A DNA stretch of 64,000 nt from Vibrio orientalis CIP 102891 = ATCC 33934 (GTDB taxonomy: Bacteria; Pseudomonadota; Gammaproteobacteria; Enterobacterales; Vibrionaceae). Position 1 is the stretch's first letter. Each line of letters begins with the position of its first letter. Shown here piece after piece: positions 24,698 through 34,242 of this stretch. The notes beneath the pieces were generated by a model. It had not been told where the DNA came from and made no database searches. It was given only the letters and a program-made list of their open reading frames with translations. Location: NCBI RefSeq assembly GCF_000176235.1, contig NZ_ACZV01000005.1, forward strand, positions 1,922,001 to 1,986,000, written 5' to 3'. The position numbers were made by a program, and so were the translations under genes.

Positions 24698-27421
24698 TCA
24701 GTTAATCTGACCGTGACACTGCTTGTATTTTTTACCACTACCACATGGGCAAGGCTCGTTACGGCCAACTTTACGCTCTTCACGTACCATTGGCTGATGT
24801 GCGTCATCAGACTCTTCACGGTCAGAAAGTGGGTTTTCCGCTGCTGCATGCTGAGCTTGAGCACGACGTGCTGCTTCTTCAGCTTGAGCTTGACGCTGAG
24901 CTTCCATACGCTCAACTTCTTCTTGCTGTTGAACGCGCACCTTAGACAGGATAGTGATCACATCTGATTTCAGTGCATCAAGAAGACCTTCAAATAGTTC
25001 AAACGACTCACGCTTGTACTCTTGTTTCGGGTTCTTCTGTGCATAGCCACGTAGGTGGATACCCTGACGTAAGTGATCCATTGCCGCCAAGTGCTCTTTC
25101 CAAAGCGTATCTAGCGTTTGCAGCATCACTGACTTTTCGAAGTTACGCAGTACTTGCTCGCCAACTACGGTCTCTTTCTCTTTGTAAACAGCTACTGCTG
25201 TTTCAAGAATCTTTTCACGTAGCGCTTCTTCGTATAGCTTGTCGTCTTCTTCAAGCCACTGTTTAACTGGCGCATCAATATCGAAGTCATTCTTCAGACG
25301 ATCTTGTAGACCTTCTACGTCCCACATATCTTCTAGAGATTGTGGTGGGATGTATTCATCAATTACAGCCGTCAGAACATCTGCACGGTTGTGTTCGATC
25401 ATCTCACTGATGTCTTCAGCGCTCATTAACTCATCGCGCAGCTCGTAAACCACTTTACGTTGATCGTTAGCAACATCATCGTATTCAAGTAGCTGTTTAC
25501 GAATATCGAAGTTACGACCTTCCACTTTACGTTGCGCTTTTTCGATTGAGCGAGATAGCATCTTAGATTCAATCGCTTCACCTTCTTCCATACCACTCTG
25601 GATTAGGCTCGCCATACGATCAGAAGTGAAGATACGTAGTAGTGAATCTTCCATCGATAGGTAGAAACGTGAAGAACCGGCATCACCCTGACGACCAGAA
25701 CGACCACGTAGCTGGTTATCGATACGACGAGATTCGTGACGCTCAGTACCAATGATGTGTAGACCACCCGCTTCAAGCACTGCGTCGTGTACTTTCTTCC
25801 ACTCTGCTTTGATTTCTGCAATTTGTTCTGGCGTAGGATCAGCTAATGCTTCAACCTTCGACTGCCAACTACCGCCTAACACGATATCGGTACCACGACC
25901 GGCCATGTTAGTTGCGATAGTCACCGCGCCTGGAGTACCTGCTCCGGCAACGATTTCTGCTTCTTTTTCGTGGAACTTAGCGTTAAGTACGTTGTGTTTA
26001 ATTTTCGCTTTCTTCAGGGCATTTGAAAGAAGCTCAGATTTTTCGATAGACACGGTACCAACAAGGCTCGGCTGACCTTTTGCAACGCGCTCTTTGATAT
26101 CTTCGATAATTGCGTTGAACTTGTCTGTTTCAGTACGATAAACCATATCTGGCATATCATCACGAATCATCGGCTTGTTCGTTGGAATAACCACCGTTTC
26201 TAGGCCGTAGATAGACTGGAACTCAAACGCTTCAGTATCTGCAGTACCTGTCATACCAGACAGTTTTTCGTATAAACGGAAGAAGTTCTGGAAAGTGATA
26301 GACGCTAGCGTCTGGTTCTCGTTCTGAATCTTAACGCCTTCTTTCGCCTCTACCGCTTGGTGAAGACCTTCAGACCAACGACGACCTGGCATCGTACGGC
26401 CAGTATGTTCATCAACGATAACCACTTCGCCATCTTCGTTAACGATATAGTCGACGTTCTTTTCAAATAGAACATGAGCACGAAGTGCCGCATTCACGTG
26501 GTGTAACAGACTAATGTTGGTTGGTGAATAAAGCGTATCACCTTCTTCCATCAGACCGTTTTTGATCATCAACTCTTCAACAAACTCTTGACCTGTTTCA
26601 GTCAGGTGAACTTGTTTAGATTTTTCATCGACAGTGTAGTGACCGTCGCCACGGTACTCTTCAGAATCTTCTTGGTCTTGCTTTTGTAGATGAGGAATCA
26701 AAGTATTGATTCGCGTGTATAGCTCAGAGCTATCCTCAGCAGGGCCTGAAATGATCAGTGGGGTACGTGCTTCATCGATTAGGATCGAGTCAACCTCATC
26801 GACGATAGCAAAGTAACGTTCACGCTGTACGCGGTCTTCCGCACGGAAAGCCATGTTGTCACGTAGGTAGTCAAAACCAAACTCGTTGTTTGTACCGTAA
26901 AGAATGTCCGCTTGGTACGCTTCTTTCTTTTCTTGAGGAGGCATGTTTGGCACGTTAATACCAACCGTCATACCTAAGAATTCGAATAGAATGCGGTTGG
27001 TTTCCGCATCACGCTTAGCTAGGTAGTCGTTCACGGTTACTACGTGAACCGCTCCTTTAAGCGCATTTAGGTAAGCTGGTAGCGTTGCAGTCAGTGTTTT
27101 ACCTTCACCGGTACGCATTTCAGCAATTTGACCTGCGTTTAGTACCATGCCGCCGATAAGCTGCACGTCAAAGTGGCGCATGCCGTAAACACGCTTCGAT
27201 GCTTCACGTACCGTCGCAAATGCTTCTGGCAGTAGCTTATCTAGCGTTTCACCTTGCTCTAAGCGCTGACGGAACTCGACCGTTTTAGCTTTCAATTCTT
27301 CATCAGAAAGTGCTTCAAAGGTCGGCTCGTAGTTATTAATTTCTTTTACAATCTTTCTCAGGCGGCGCAGTGTTCGGTCATTGCGACTGCCAAGTACCTT
27401 TGTCAGTAGCTTAGTTATCAT
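24698..27421 (-). CDS. secA: Preprotein translocase ATPase SecA
   Basis: SecA is the motor that pushes unfolded preproteins through SecYEG. The 907 residues include Walker A MRTGEGKT near 102-109, the DEVD-type DEVDSIL box near 209, the preprotein cross-linking domain, NMAGRGTDI near 508-516, and the C-terminal zinc domain CPCGSGKKYKQCH. The ATG is at 27421. In E. coli the regulator secM precedes secA. Here no SecM-like ORF precedes it; the upstream neighbour is dciA on the opposite strand. A 16-bp palindrome lies in the leader. Confidence 0.98.
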   Translation of the reverse strand: MITKLLTKVLGSRNDRTLRRLRKIVKEINNYEPTFEALSDEELKAKTVEFRQRLEQGETLDKLLPEAFATVREASKRVYGMRHFDVQLIGGMVLNAGQIAEMRTGEGKTLTATLPAYLNALKGAVHVVTVNDYLAKRDAETNRILFEFLGMTVGINVPNMPPQEKKEAYQADILYGTNNEFGFDYLRDNMAFRAEDRVQRERYFAIVDEVDSILIDEARTPLIISGPAEDSSELYTRINTLIPHLQKQDQEDSEEYRGDGHYTVDEKSKQVHLTETGQEFVEELMIKNGLMEEGDTLYSPTNISLLHHVNAALRAHVLFEKNVDYIVNEDGEVVIVDEHTGRTMPGRRWSEGLHQAVEAKEGVKIQNENQTLASITFQNFFRLYEKLSGMTGTADTEAFEFQSIYGLETVVIPTNKPMIRDDMPDMVYRTETDKFNAIIEDIKERVAKGQPSLVGTVSIEKSELLSNALKKAKIKHNVLNAKFHEKEAEIVAGAGTPGAVTIATNMAGRGTDIVLGGSWQSKVEALADPTPEQIAEIKAEWKKVHDAVLEAGGLHIIGTERHESRRIDNQLRGRSGRQGDAGSSRFYLSMEDSLLRIFTSDRMASLIQSGMEEGEAIESKMLSRSIEKAQRKVEGRNFDIRKQLLEYDDVANDQRKVVYELRDELMSAEDISEMIEHNRADVLTAVIDEYIPPQSLEDMWDVEGLQDRLKNDFDIDAPVKQWLEEDDKLYEEALREKILETAVAVYKEKETVVGEQVLRNFEKSVMLQTLDTLWKEHLAAMDHLRQGIHLRGYAQKNPKQEYKRESFELFEGLLDALKSDVITILSKVRVQQQEEVERMEAQRQAQAEEAARRAQAQHAAAENPLSDREESDDAHQPMVREERKVGRNEPCPCGSGKKYKQCHGQIN

Positions 27422-27444
27422 TTGCTATGAATCTCTCTTTATTC

Positions 27445-27460
27445 AGATCGGGCCCGATCT
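27445..27460. repeat. 16-bp perfect palindrome in the secA leader
   Basis: AGATCGGGCCCGATCT, 24 bp upstream of the secA ATG. It has no loop, so it is more likely a protein-binding or chance site than an RNA hairpin. The rest of the 27422-27763 gap shows no gene; a possible dciA -10 (TAGAAT) is near 27729. Confidence 0.7.
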
Positions 27461-27763
27461 ACTTTTAATGCCTTCAGTCTCTAACAGTTTTGAACTAAGA
27501 ATACTGAGATAAATCACTTTCCTCAGATATTGTGATGAGAACTATAGATTTCAAGGCTTGTGTGACTTTAAGTGGCGCTTAGTTTATGAAATTTTATCTC
27601 TAACGACCAATAACATCGTTATTTGTTTGAACCACTCTTTATTTTTTGTCGTTATATGAAGGAAGTTTACTCACATTATCGTTTTTTTGATGTCAGAGAT
27701 TTCCCTATCTTCCCTGCATGTCATTCACTAGAATAGAAGTGTCCGTTTTATTTGAGGCAGATT

Positions 27764-28219
27764 ATGAGAGACCACCGCCCGACTCTTGGTGATGACATTA
27801 TTGCTGATTCGAGATTATCTCAACTTCAGCAACACGCTAAAGAGATCATGATGATCAACAGTGAATTAAAAGCGATCTTGCCGCGCGGAACGGAACAACA
27901 TTGCCGAGTGGCAAACATACGTGATGGTCAATTGATCCTTGAAGTGGCAAGTGCCAGCATCAAAATGAAGATCGATTATGAGCGTTTAAATATCTTAAGC
28001 CAATTAAGATCAAAAGGCTTCGCCCGTTTGATCGCTGTCTCTATTCAGATCAATCCCGAACTATATCGAGTAGTAAAAGACAAAGCTGAGCCAAGTAAAC
28101 CACGAGATCCTATTTCACAAACGGCAGCTCAGTATTTAGAGATGATTGCGTCAGGCGCTTCGCCAAAGGTGAAAGCCCGCTTAGAGAGTTTAGCTAAATT
28201 GGCGAAAAAACCTGACTAG
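27764..28219 (+). CDS. dciA: DciA-like DUF721 protein, putative replicative helicase loader
   Basis: A 151-residue DUF721-domain protein. DciA is the ancestral loader of DnaB helicase in bacteria lacking the phage-derived DnaC, including V. cholerae. The N-terminal KH-like domain is visible as CRVANIRDGQLILEVASAS followed by MKIDYERLNIL, and the C-terminal part is basic and low-complexity (KPRDPISQTAAQYL...KVKARLESLAKLAKK), as in gamma-proteobacterial DciA. A TTG at 27752 is also in frame, but the ATG at 27764 has TTGAGG upstream at good spacing. It sits divergent from secA and convergent with lpxC. Confidence 0.88.
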   Translation: MRDHRPTLGDDIIADSRLSQLQQHAKEIMMINSELKAILPRGTEQHCRVANIRDGQLILEVASASIKMKIDYERLNILSQLRSKGFARLIAVSIQINPELYRVVKDKAEPSKPRDPISQTAAQYLEMIASGASPKVKARLESLAKLAKKPD

Positions 28220-28235
28220 CCCGATTCTACAGACA

Positions 28236-28267
28236 TAAAAAAGCCAGACTTTCGTCTGGCTTTTTTC
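28236..28267. terminator. Bidirectional intrinsic terminator between dciA and lpxC
   Basis: AAAAAAGCCAGAC-TTTC-GTCTGGCTTTTTT, strong in both directions. Confidence 0.92.
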
Positions 28268-28276
28268 TAATTCTTG

Positions 28277-29194
28277 TTACGCTAAAACCATGCTTGGTTC
28301 AGCGAAAGCAACCGGAGATGTTGCTTCTTCTTCGAAGGTAACCCATTCCCAAGCTTCTTGATCAGCGAGTACTGAGCGAAGCAATTGGTTATTTAGGCCG
28401 TGACCCGATTTGAATGCACGGAATTCGCCGATGATTGGATAACCACACATGTAAAGATCACCAATCGCATCTAACACTTTGTGAGTTACGAATTCGTTTT
28501 CGAAACGTAGGCCTTCTTCGTTTAAGATGCGGTACTCATCTAAAACAATCGCGTTATCAAAGCTACCACCTAACACTAGGTTTTGTGACTGTAGATATTC
28601 GATATCACGCATGAAACCGAAAGTACGCGCACGTGAAATTTCTTTAACAAACCCTTGAGATGAGAAGTCGAACAGTAAGTGCTGTTCATCTGCATCGATC
28701 GCGGGGTGGTTAAACTCAATTTCGAAATCCATACGGAAACCGTTGAATGGTACAAACTCAGCCCACTTATCGCCATCTTCAAAGCGCACTGGCTTTTTGA
28801 TACGAATAAAGCGCTTCGGTGAGTTTTGCTCTTCAATACCCGCTTGTTGTAGTAAGAATACAAATGGGCTGGCACTACCATCCATAATTGGAATTTCTGG
28901 TGCGTCAACTTCAACAACAATGTTGTCAATACCCATACCTGCAAGCGCAGCATTAAGGTGCTCTACCGTAGAGATACGCACACCAGCGTCGTTAACTAGT
29001 GCTGTACACAGCATAGTGTCACGAACAGATTCAGGGTCTGCAGGGAAATCTACCGGTGGATTTACGTCAGTACGACGGTACACGATACCTGTGTTTGCAG
29101 CTGCTGGGCGAAGAGTAAGCGTGACTTTACGACCAGAGTGGAGACCCACACCAGTTGTTTTCACCATTTCTTTCAGAGTACGTTGTCTGATCAT
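28277..29194 (-). CDS. lpxC: UDP-3-O-acyl-GlcNAc deacetylase LpxC
   Basis: LpxC performs the committed step of lipid A synthesis. The zinc-binding His79 is in VEHL, and the second-half ligands appear in THKVLDAIGDLY. The catalytic His is in FKSGHGLNN. The length of 305 is that of the family. The C-terminus ends in hydrophobic residues (PSMVLA), which resembles the FtsH-recognised tail of enteric LpxC. It is the last gene of the dcw cluster, 97 bp after ftsZ, with a hairpin in the gap. Confidence 0.97.
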   Translation of the reverse strand: MIRQRTLKEMVKTTGVGLHSGRKVTLTLRPAAANTGIVYRRTDVNPPVDFPADPESVRDTMLCTALVNDAGVRISTVEHLNAALAGMGIDNIVVEVDAPEIPIMDGSASPFVFLLQQAGIEEQNSPKRFIRIKKPVRFEDGDKWAEFVPFNGFRMDFEIEFNHPAIDADEQHLLFDFSSQGFVKEISRARTFGFMRDIEYLQSQNLVLGGSFDNAIVLDEYRILNEEGLRFENEFVTHKVLDAIGDLYMCGYPIIGEFRAFKSGHGLNNQLLRSVLADQEAWEWVTFEEEATSPVAFAEPSMVLA

Positions 29195-29223
29195 CTGCTT
29201 GCCTCAGTAAATATGCTACAAAT

Positions 29224-29250
29224 CACGGTCAATAAGCGATATTGACCGTG
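29224..29250 (-). other. Hairpin in the ftsZ-lpxC gap
   Basis: CACGGTCAAT and ATTGACCGTG form a perfect 10-bp stem with a 7-nt loop. No T-run follows on the minus strand, so it is more likely an mRNA processing or stability element than a terminator. Confidence 0.65.
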
Positions 29251-29291
29251 CATGCTACCACAAAATCGAACAGTGTCAAATTGTAGTGTTT

Positions 29292-30518
29292 TTAGTCAGC
29301 TTGACGACGTAAGAACGCTGGAATATCTAAGTAGCCTTCTTTCTCAGGTTTTGGTGCTGCACTTTGGCCTGCGCCTGAACCAGATGGTGTTGTCGTTGGC
29401 TGAGGAGTAACCTGAGGTTTCTCTTGCAAAGTTGGTGCCGGCTTCTCTTCCACTTTATTGACAGTCTGCGCTGCAGGTGCTGTCTGTGGTTGAGTTTGAG
29501 GCTGAGCAACTGGTGCTACTTTTGCCTTGCCGCCCGCAACTAGAGTAATGTCAGGTTTCTTCTCGTTACCAATACCTGTGGCTACAACTGTAACGCGGAT
29601 TTCATCAGCCATATCTGGATCTAATGAAGTACCAATTACCACTGTTGCGTTGTCTGATGCGAATGCTTTAACTGTGTTACCAACAGTTTCAAACTCATCT
29701 AGACGCATATCTAGGCCAGCTGTGATGTTCACAAGCACACCACGTGCACCGGCAAGATCGATATCTTCTAGAAGTGGGCTTGAGATTGCCATCTCTGCCG
29801 CTTCTTCCGCACGATCTTCGCCTTTAGCAACGCCACTACCCATCATCGCATGACCCATTTCCGACATTACAGTCCGTACGTCCGCAAAGTCGACGTTAAT
29901 CATGCCTGGGCGAGTAATCAGTTCCGCAATACCTTGTACCGCGTTCTTCAATACGTCATTCGCACTAGCAAAGGCTTCTAGTAGAGTAATTCCACGGCCA
30001 AGTACTTTAAGCAGCTTTTCATTTGGAATCGTAATTAGCGAGTCCACATGCTTAGAAAGCTCTTCAATACCTTGCTCAGCAAAAGCTAAACGCTTTTTAC
30101 CTTCAAAGCTAAATGGCTTAGTTACTACAGCAACAGTCAGAATACCGAGTTCTTTCGCTACTTCTGCAATTACCGGAGCTGCACCTGTACCTGTACCACC
30201 GCCCATACCAGCTGCGATAAATACCATATCGGCACCGTTGAGCTCTTCTTTAATACGATCTCGATCTTCGAGAGCTGCGTCACGTCCTACTTGAGGGTTC
30301 GCACCAGCACCTAGACCTTTAGTCATATCACCGCCAATCTGAATAACACTATTCACACTGGTTTTACGAAGTGCCTGAGCATCAGTGTTAATACTAATAA
30401 ACTCAACACCTTCGATGGACTCACGCACCATGTGTTCAACGGCGTTACCACCACCGCCACCAACTCCAACGACTTTGATTACCGCGTCGTCAGACATTTC
30501 CATCATCGGTTCAAACAT
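29292..30518 (-). CDS. ftsZ: Cell division GTPase FtsZ
   Basis: FtsZ polymerises into the Z ring. The tubulin signature GGGTGTG is at 106-112, the N-terminal VGVGGGGGNAV nucleotide loop is at 17-27, and the synergy T7 loop NVDFADVRTVM is near residue 208. After about residue 318 there is a Gln/Pro/Thr-rich linker, longer than in E. coli, and the conserved tail DIPAFLRRQAD, which binds FtsA and ZipA. The length is 408 residues. It is 30 bp downstream of ftsA. Confidence 0.98.
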   Translation of the reverse strand: MFEPMMEMSDDAVIKVVGVGGGGGNAVEHMVRESIEGVEFISINTDAQALRKTSVNSVIQIGGDMTKGLGAGANPQVGRDAALEDRDRIKEELNGADMVFIAAGMGGGTGTGAAPVIAEVAKELGILTVAVVTKPFSFEGKKRLAFAEQGIEELSKHVDSLITIPNEKLLKVLGRGITLLEAFASANDVLKNAVQGIAELITRPGMINVDFADVRTVMSEMGHAMMGSGVAKGEDRAEEAAEMAISSPLLEDIDLAGARGVLVNITAGLDMRLDEFETVGNTVKAFASDNATVVIGTSLDPDMADEIRVTVVATGIGNEKKPDITLVAGGKAKVAPVAQPQTQPQTAPAAQTVNKVEEKPAPTLQEKPQVTPQPTTTPSGSGAGQSAAPKPEKEGYLDIPAFLRRQAD

Positions 30519-30548
30519 GTGTTATCTCCGTTTTTCCTGCTGCTCAGG

Positions 30549-31811
30549 TTAAAACTCTTTTTGTATCCAATTACGCACGCGATCAAATAAACTTGTTACT
30601 GAAGGACGAGAAGGCTCGTTGTATTCAGTATCATCACTTATCTGGGCATCTCTTGCATAATGAAGTAGACCAACAGCCGTCGAATGATACGGCTCTTTTA
30701 CGTAATCTGTTAAGCCGCTTACCTCTAGAGGTTTGCCAACTCTAACTTGGTTGCGGAATACTCGTTCCGCACATTCTACCACACCGTCAATTTGTGCCGC
30801 TCCACCAGTGAGCACCACACCTGCCGCTAGGTGGTGTTTGATACCTTCCTCGCGCAGTTTTTCTTGAACGTTGTCGATAGTCTGGTTAACTAGTCCCATG
30901 AGCTCAGTATAACGTGGCTCAATTACTTCAGACAGAGTCTGCCTTTGTAAACTGCGTGATGGACGACCACCAACGCTTGGAACATTAACCGTGTCATCTT
31001 TACTGACTAGCTCACTAAGAGCACAGCCATATTTCACTTTAATTTCTTCCGCATCGCTCACTGGCGTACCGAAAGCAAAAGCGATATCACTGGTCACAGC
31101 GTTACCCGCGTACGAGAACACCTCAGTATGACGTAGTGCGCCACCAGTCCAAATAGACACGTCCATTGTACCAGCACCGATATCAACTACACATACGCCC
31201 AGTTCACGCTCGTCTTCTGTAATAACCGCATTACTTGCCGCTAATCCAGAATAAACAAGGTGCTCAACTTTAAGGCCGCAGCGTTCTACTGCCTTAATGA
31301 TATTTCGTGCCATATCGTTATGACAAGAAATAAGGTGAACACTAACTTCCATTCGCACTCCTGATAAACCTAGCGGGTTTTTGATCCCTTCTTGGTAATC
31401 AATCGTAAATTCCTGAGGAATTACGTGGAGAATGCGTTGCTCGTCACCAATTTTAATCGATTTTGCCGTATGAATAGCACGGTCCATATCCTCTTGAGAC
31501 ACTTCCTCATCAGATATCGTTCCCATGCCTTTTTCAATACGGCTGGCAATGTGTCGCCCTGAAAGCGAAATGAACACATTACTGATCTGGCACTCAGCCA
31601 TCAGTTCTGCCTGGTCGACAGCACGCTGAACCGATTTCACTACCGATTCAAGGTCATTTACACCACCTTTGTCCATCCCGCGGGAAGGACTGCTGCCTGC
31701 GCCAATAATATTGATTTGACCATCAGGCAATACTTCGCCTACCAGAGCTGATACGGTAGCAGTGCCTATATCAAGACCAACAATAATGTTGTCATCAGCG
31801 GTCTTAGTCAT
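30549..31811 (-). CDS. ftsA: Cell division protein FtsA
   Basis: FtsA is an actin-like ATPase that tethers FtsZ to the membrane. The N-terminal phosphate loop is GLDIGTATVSALVGE near 13-27, the SHS2 domain follows, and the second phosphate motif is VVDIGAGTMDVSIW. The C-terminal amphipathic helix is SLFDRVRNWIQKEF. The length of 420 equals E. coli. Its ATG overlaps the ftsQ stop by 8 bp (ATGACTAA), so translation is probably coupled. Confidence 0.98.
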   Translation of the reverse strand: MTKTADDNIIVGLDIGTATVSALVGEVLPDGQINIIGAGSSPSRGMDKGGVNDLESVVKSVQRAVDQAELMAECQISNVFISLSGRHIASRIEKGMGTISDEEVSQEDMDRAIHTAKSIKIGDEQRILHVIPQEFTIDYQEGIKNPLGLSGVRMEVSVHLISCHNDMARNIIKAVERCGLKVEHLVYSGLAASNAVITEDERELGVCVVDIGAGTMDVSIWTGGALRHTEVFSYAGNAVTSDIAFAFGTPVSDAEEIKVKYGCALSELVSKDDTVNVPSVGGRPSRSLQRQTLSEVIEPRYTELMGLVNQTIDNVQEKLREEGIKHHLAAGVVLTGGAAQIDGVVECAERVFRNQVRVGKPLEVSGLTDYVKEPYHSTAVGLLHYARDAQISDDTEYNEPSRPSVTSLFDRVRNWIQKEF

Positions 31812-32586
31812 CTGTATTCTCTTGTTCTAACTCTTGCTCAGGGAACCATCCAATAGAGGCTCCCGTATCATACCTGAGGTCAATGTAGCTAACCCTTTCA
31901 GCGTCGCTACCCAAATTCTTGTAAAGCGAGATAAAGCGCTCAATGCGCTCTTCTAAAGATTCTTTACCTAGTTCTAAGCGAATTCCGTTATCCAGAATAA
32001 TTTGCCAAGCCCTACGCTCATTGAGAACCAGAGAAGTTATCGTTAAATGCAGAGCTTCAAACTTTGGACTAATATCTCGCCATACTTGCAGTACTTCACT
32101 ACTTGTATCAAGCGGTCCGTATAGTTTTACACGATCTTCATCCAGTTGACCGATATCACCGTCGAAAACTTGACCGAAATCGTTCAACAGAGCATTTCCA
32201 TTCCAGATTGCTTCTGCGTGATGTTCTGTCAAAACAACTTTCACGGTATCAGGCCACTGTTTACGAATTGAGGCATGAGAAACCCAAGGGATTGATTCTG
32301 CCATACTTTGCAGTACGTTAATGTCCTGAGACATGAATGTTCCGACATGCTCTAACTGAGCAAACGCTCGTTGAACGTCTCGCGCGGTAACATAATGCAG
32401 TTCGCCCTGAAGTACGATTTTTGATAGCGGAAGACGTTGGTCATCCCACATCCAAGAAACCGTCGAGTAGAGGAGAGAGCCTATTAACAACAAGACCACT
32501 AGCAAGAAACTGCCTCCGAGGGCATGTTGTTTCACTAGTGGCGCAGAGGTTAAACGACGGCCTTCATTAAAAGCACTTTTAATCAA
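31804..32586 (-). CDS. ftsQ: Cell division protein FtsQ
   Basis: FtsQ is a single-pass membrane protein that links early and late divisome proteins through FtsB/FtsL. It has a basic cytoplasmic tail, a TM segment near residues 26-42, a POTRA domain (LSKIVLQGELHYVTARDVQRA) and the FtsQ C-terminal domain. The start codon appears to be TTG at 32584-32586, with AAGGA 9 nt upstream. There is no in-frame ATG until inside the mature domain. It is preceded by its own promoter, in the gap where ddlB lies in E. coli. Confidence 0.93.
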   Translation of the reverse strand: MIKSAFNEGRRLTSAPLVKQHALGGSFLLVVLLLIGSLLYSTVSWMWDDQRLPLSKIVLQGELHYVTARDVQRAFAQLEHVGTFMSQDINVLQSMAESIPWVSHASIRKQWPDTVKVVLTEHHAEAIWNGNALLNDFGQVFDGDIGQLDEDRVKLYGPLDTSSEVLQVWRDISPKFEALHLTITSLVLNERRAWQIILDNGIRLELGKESLEERIERFISLYKNLGSDAERVSYIDLRYDTGASIGWFPEQELEQENTDD

Positions 32587-32671
32587 AGTCCATAGTCCTT
32601 GCTATTAGCTCGCTTATCTTTCCCTAACCCAATTCGTATATAGAGACTAAAGCACCTACTTTAACCTTCGG

Positions 32672-32699
32672 ATTATACTGGGGTCAAAGAAAGTATCAA
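32672..32699 (-). promoter_or_regulatory. Sigma70 promoter for ftsQAZ
   Basis: TTGATA (32694-32699 complement), 16-bp spacer, TATAAT (32672-32677 complement). It lies in the 184-bp gap between murC and ftsQ; the predicted start is near 32665. Confidence 0.65.
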
Positions 32700-32770
32700 A
32701 CATTGAAAGTGAGAAATTGCTACTTTAAATGTAATAAGTGCAGCAAATACTTAAAATTCGATGTTTTTGA

Positions 32771-34231
32771 TTAAGCTTGGCTCATCTTATCGATATTTAA
32801 CTCAAAAGCAGCGAGTTGTTTAGCGACTTTACCAACATCACCAGCGCCTTGAGTTAGTACTAAGTCACCATCTTGTAAAACATTAGCGAGAACTGCAGGT
32901 AACGCCTTGCTTTCCGGTACAAAAATCGGATCCAGCTTACCACGACTGCGAATAGTCCTACATAATGCTCGCCCATCAGCACCAGCGATCGGTTTTTCAC
33001 CTGCAGAATATACATCTAGCATGATCAATACGTCGACTTGCTCAAGTACGTTGGCAAAATCATCGTAGAGATCGCGTGTACGGCTATAACGGTGAGGTTG
33101 GAAAATCATTACTAAACGCTTATCCTCCCAGCCATTTCGTGCTGCCTGAATCGTCACATCAACCTCAGTTGGGTGATGACCATAATCGTCCACCAGCATC
33201 GCTTGACCATTACCCGTATCAAACTCACCAAGGTGGTCAAAACGGCGCCCCGTTCCTTGCGTACCTGCCATCGCACTCAAGATTGCTTCATCGGCAATGT
33301 CATCTTCTGTCGCTACCGCAATGGCTGCTGAGGCGTTCAATGCGTTGTGACGACCAGGAATATTAAGCGTGATGTCGAGGTCTGCCTTACCTTGTCGAAT
33401 CACGGTAAACTTACCTTGTTGGCCATCTTGACGGTAATTTGCAATACGTACATCTGCATCATCAGAGAAACCATAGGTGATCACCTGACGGCTAATCTTT
33501 GGAATTAATTCGCGAACAACAGGATCATCAACACAAACAATCGCTTGACCATAAAAAGGTAAGTTGTGCAGAAAATCGATAAAAGTCTGCTTAAGCGTCT
33601 CAAAGTCACCACCGTACGTGTCCATATGGTCCGCTTCGATATTGGTGACAATACTTACCATTGGCTGAAGGTGAAGAAATGAAGCGTCGCTTTCATCCGC
33701 CTCTGCGATCAAGATTCGGCTAGAGCCTAAGCGCGCATTAGTACCGGCACTTTTAACCAAACCACCGTTGACGAAAGTTGGATCTAGGCCTGCTTCTGAA
33801 TAAATTTGAGTAACCAAAGCGGTTGTTGTGGTTTTACCGTGAGTACCTGCAACGGCAATACCGTGGCGGAACCTCATCAGTTCAGCCAACATTTCTGCAC
33901 GACGAACAACTGGAATGCGCGCAGAACGGGCGGCAATGATTTCAGGGTTCTCTTCATTGATCGCCGTCGATACCACGACCACACTCGCTTTAGCGACATT
34001 TTCTTCAGCATGGCCGATGTAGATGGTCGCACCTTTGTCGGCAAGTCGCTCAGTCACTGGGTTCTCAGCAATATCAGAGCCTGAGATTTGGTACCCTTCG
34101 TTGAGTAGCACTTCGGCAATGCCACTCATGCCTGCACCACCAATACCAATGAAGTGAATGCATTTAACTCGGCGCATCTCAGGCACCATCGCTCGAATTT
34201 GAGCTAAATTTTGAGTATGTTGAACTGTCAT
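32771..34231 (-). CDS. murC: UDP-N-acetylmuramate--L-alanine ligase MurC
   Basis: MurC adds L-Ala to UDP-MurNAc, the first peptide step of wall precursor synthesis. The N-terminal IHFIGIGGAGMSGIAEVL binds UDP-MurNAc and the ATP loop is GTHGKTTTT near 129. The length of 486 is close to E. coli (491). It is 11 bp after murG and is the last gene before the ftsQ promoter gap. Confidence 0.97.
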   Translation of the reverse strand: MTVQHTQNLAQIRAMVPEMRRVKCIHFIGIGGAGMSGIAEVLLNEGYQISGSDIAENPVTERLADKGATIYIGHAEENVAKASVVVVSTAINEENPEIIAARSARIPVVRRAEMLAELMRFRHGIAVAGTHGKTTTTALVTQIYSEAGLDPTFVNGGLVKSAGTNARLGSSRILIAEADESDASFLHLQPMVSIVTNIEADHMDTYGGDFETLKQTFIDFLHNLPFYGQAIVCVDDPVVRELIPKISRQVITYGFSDDADVRIANYRQDGQQGKFTVIRQGKADLDITLNIPGRHNALNASAAIAVATEDDIADEAILSAMAGTQGTGRRFDHLGEFDTGNGQAMLVDDYGHHPTEVDVTIQAARNGWEDKRLVMIFQPHRYSRTRDLYDDFANVLEQVDVLIMLDVYSAGEKPIAGADGRALCRTIRSRGKLDPIFVPESKALPAVLANVLQDGDLVLTQGAGDVGKVAKQLAAFELNIDKMSQA

Positions 34232-34242
34232 GAATCTTCTCG

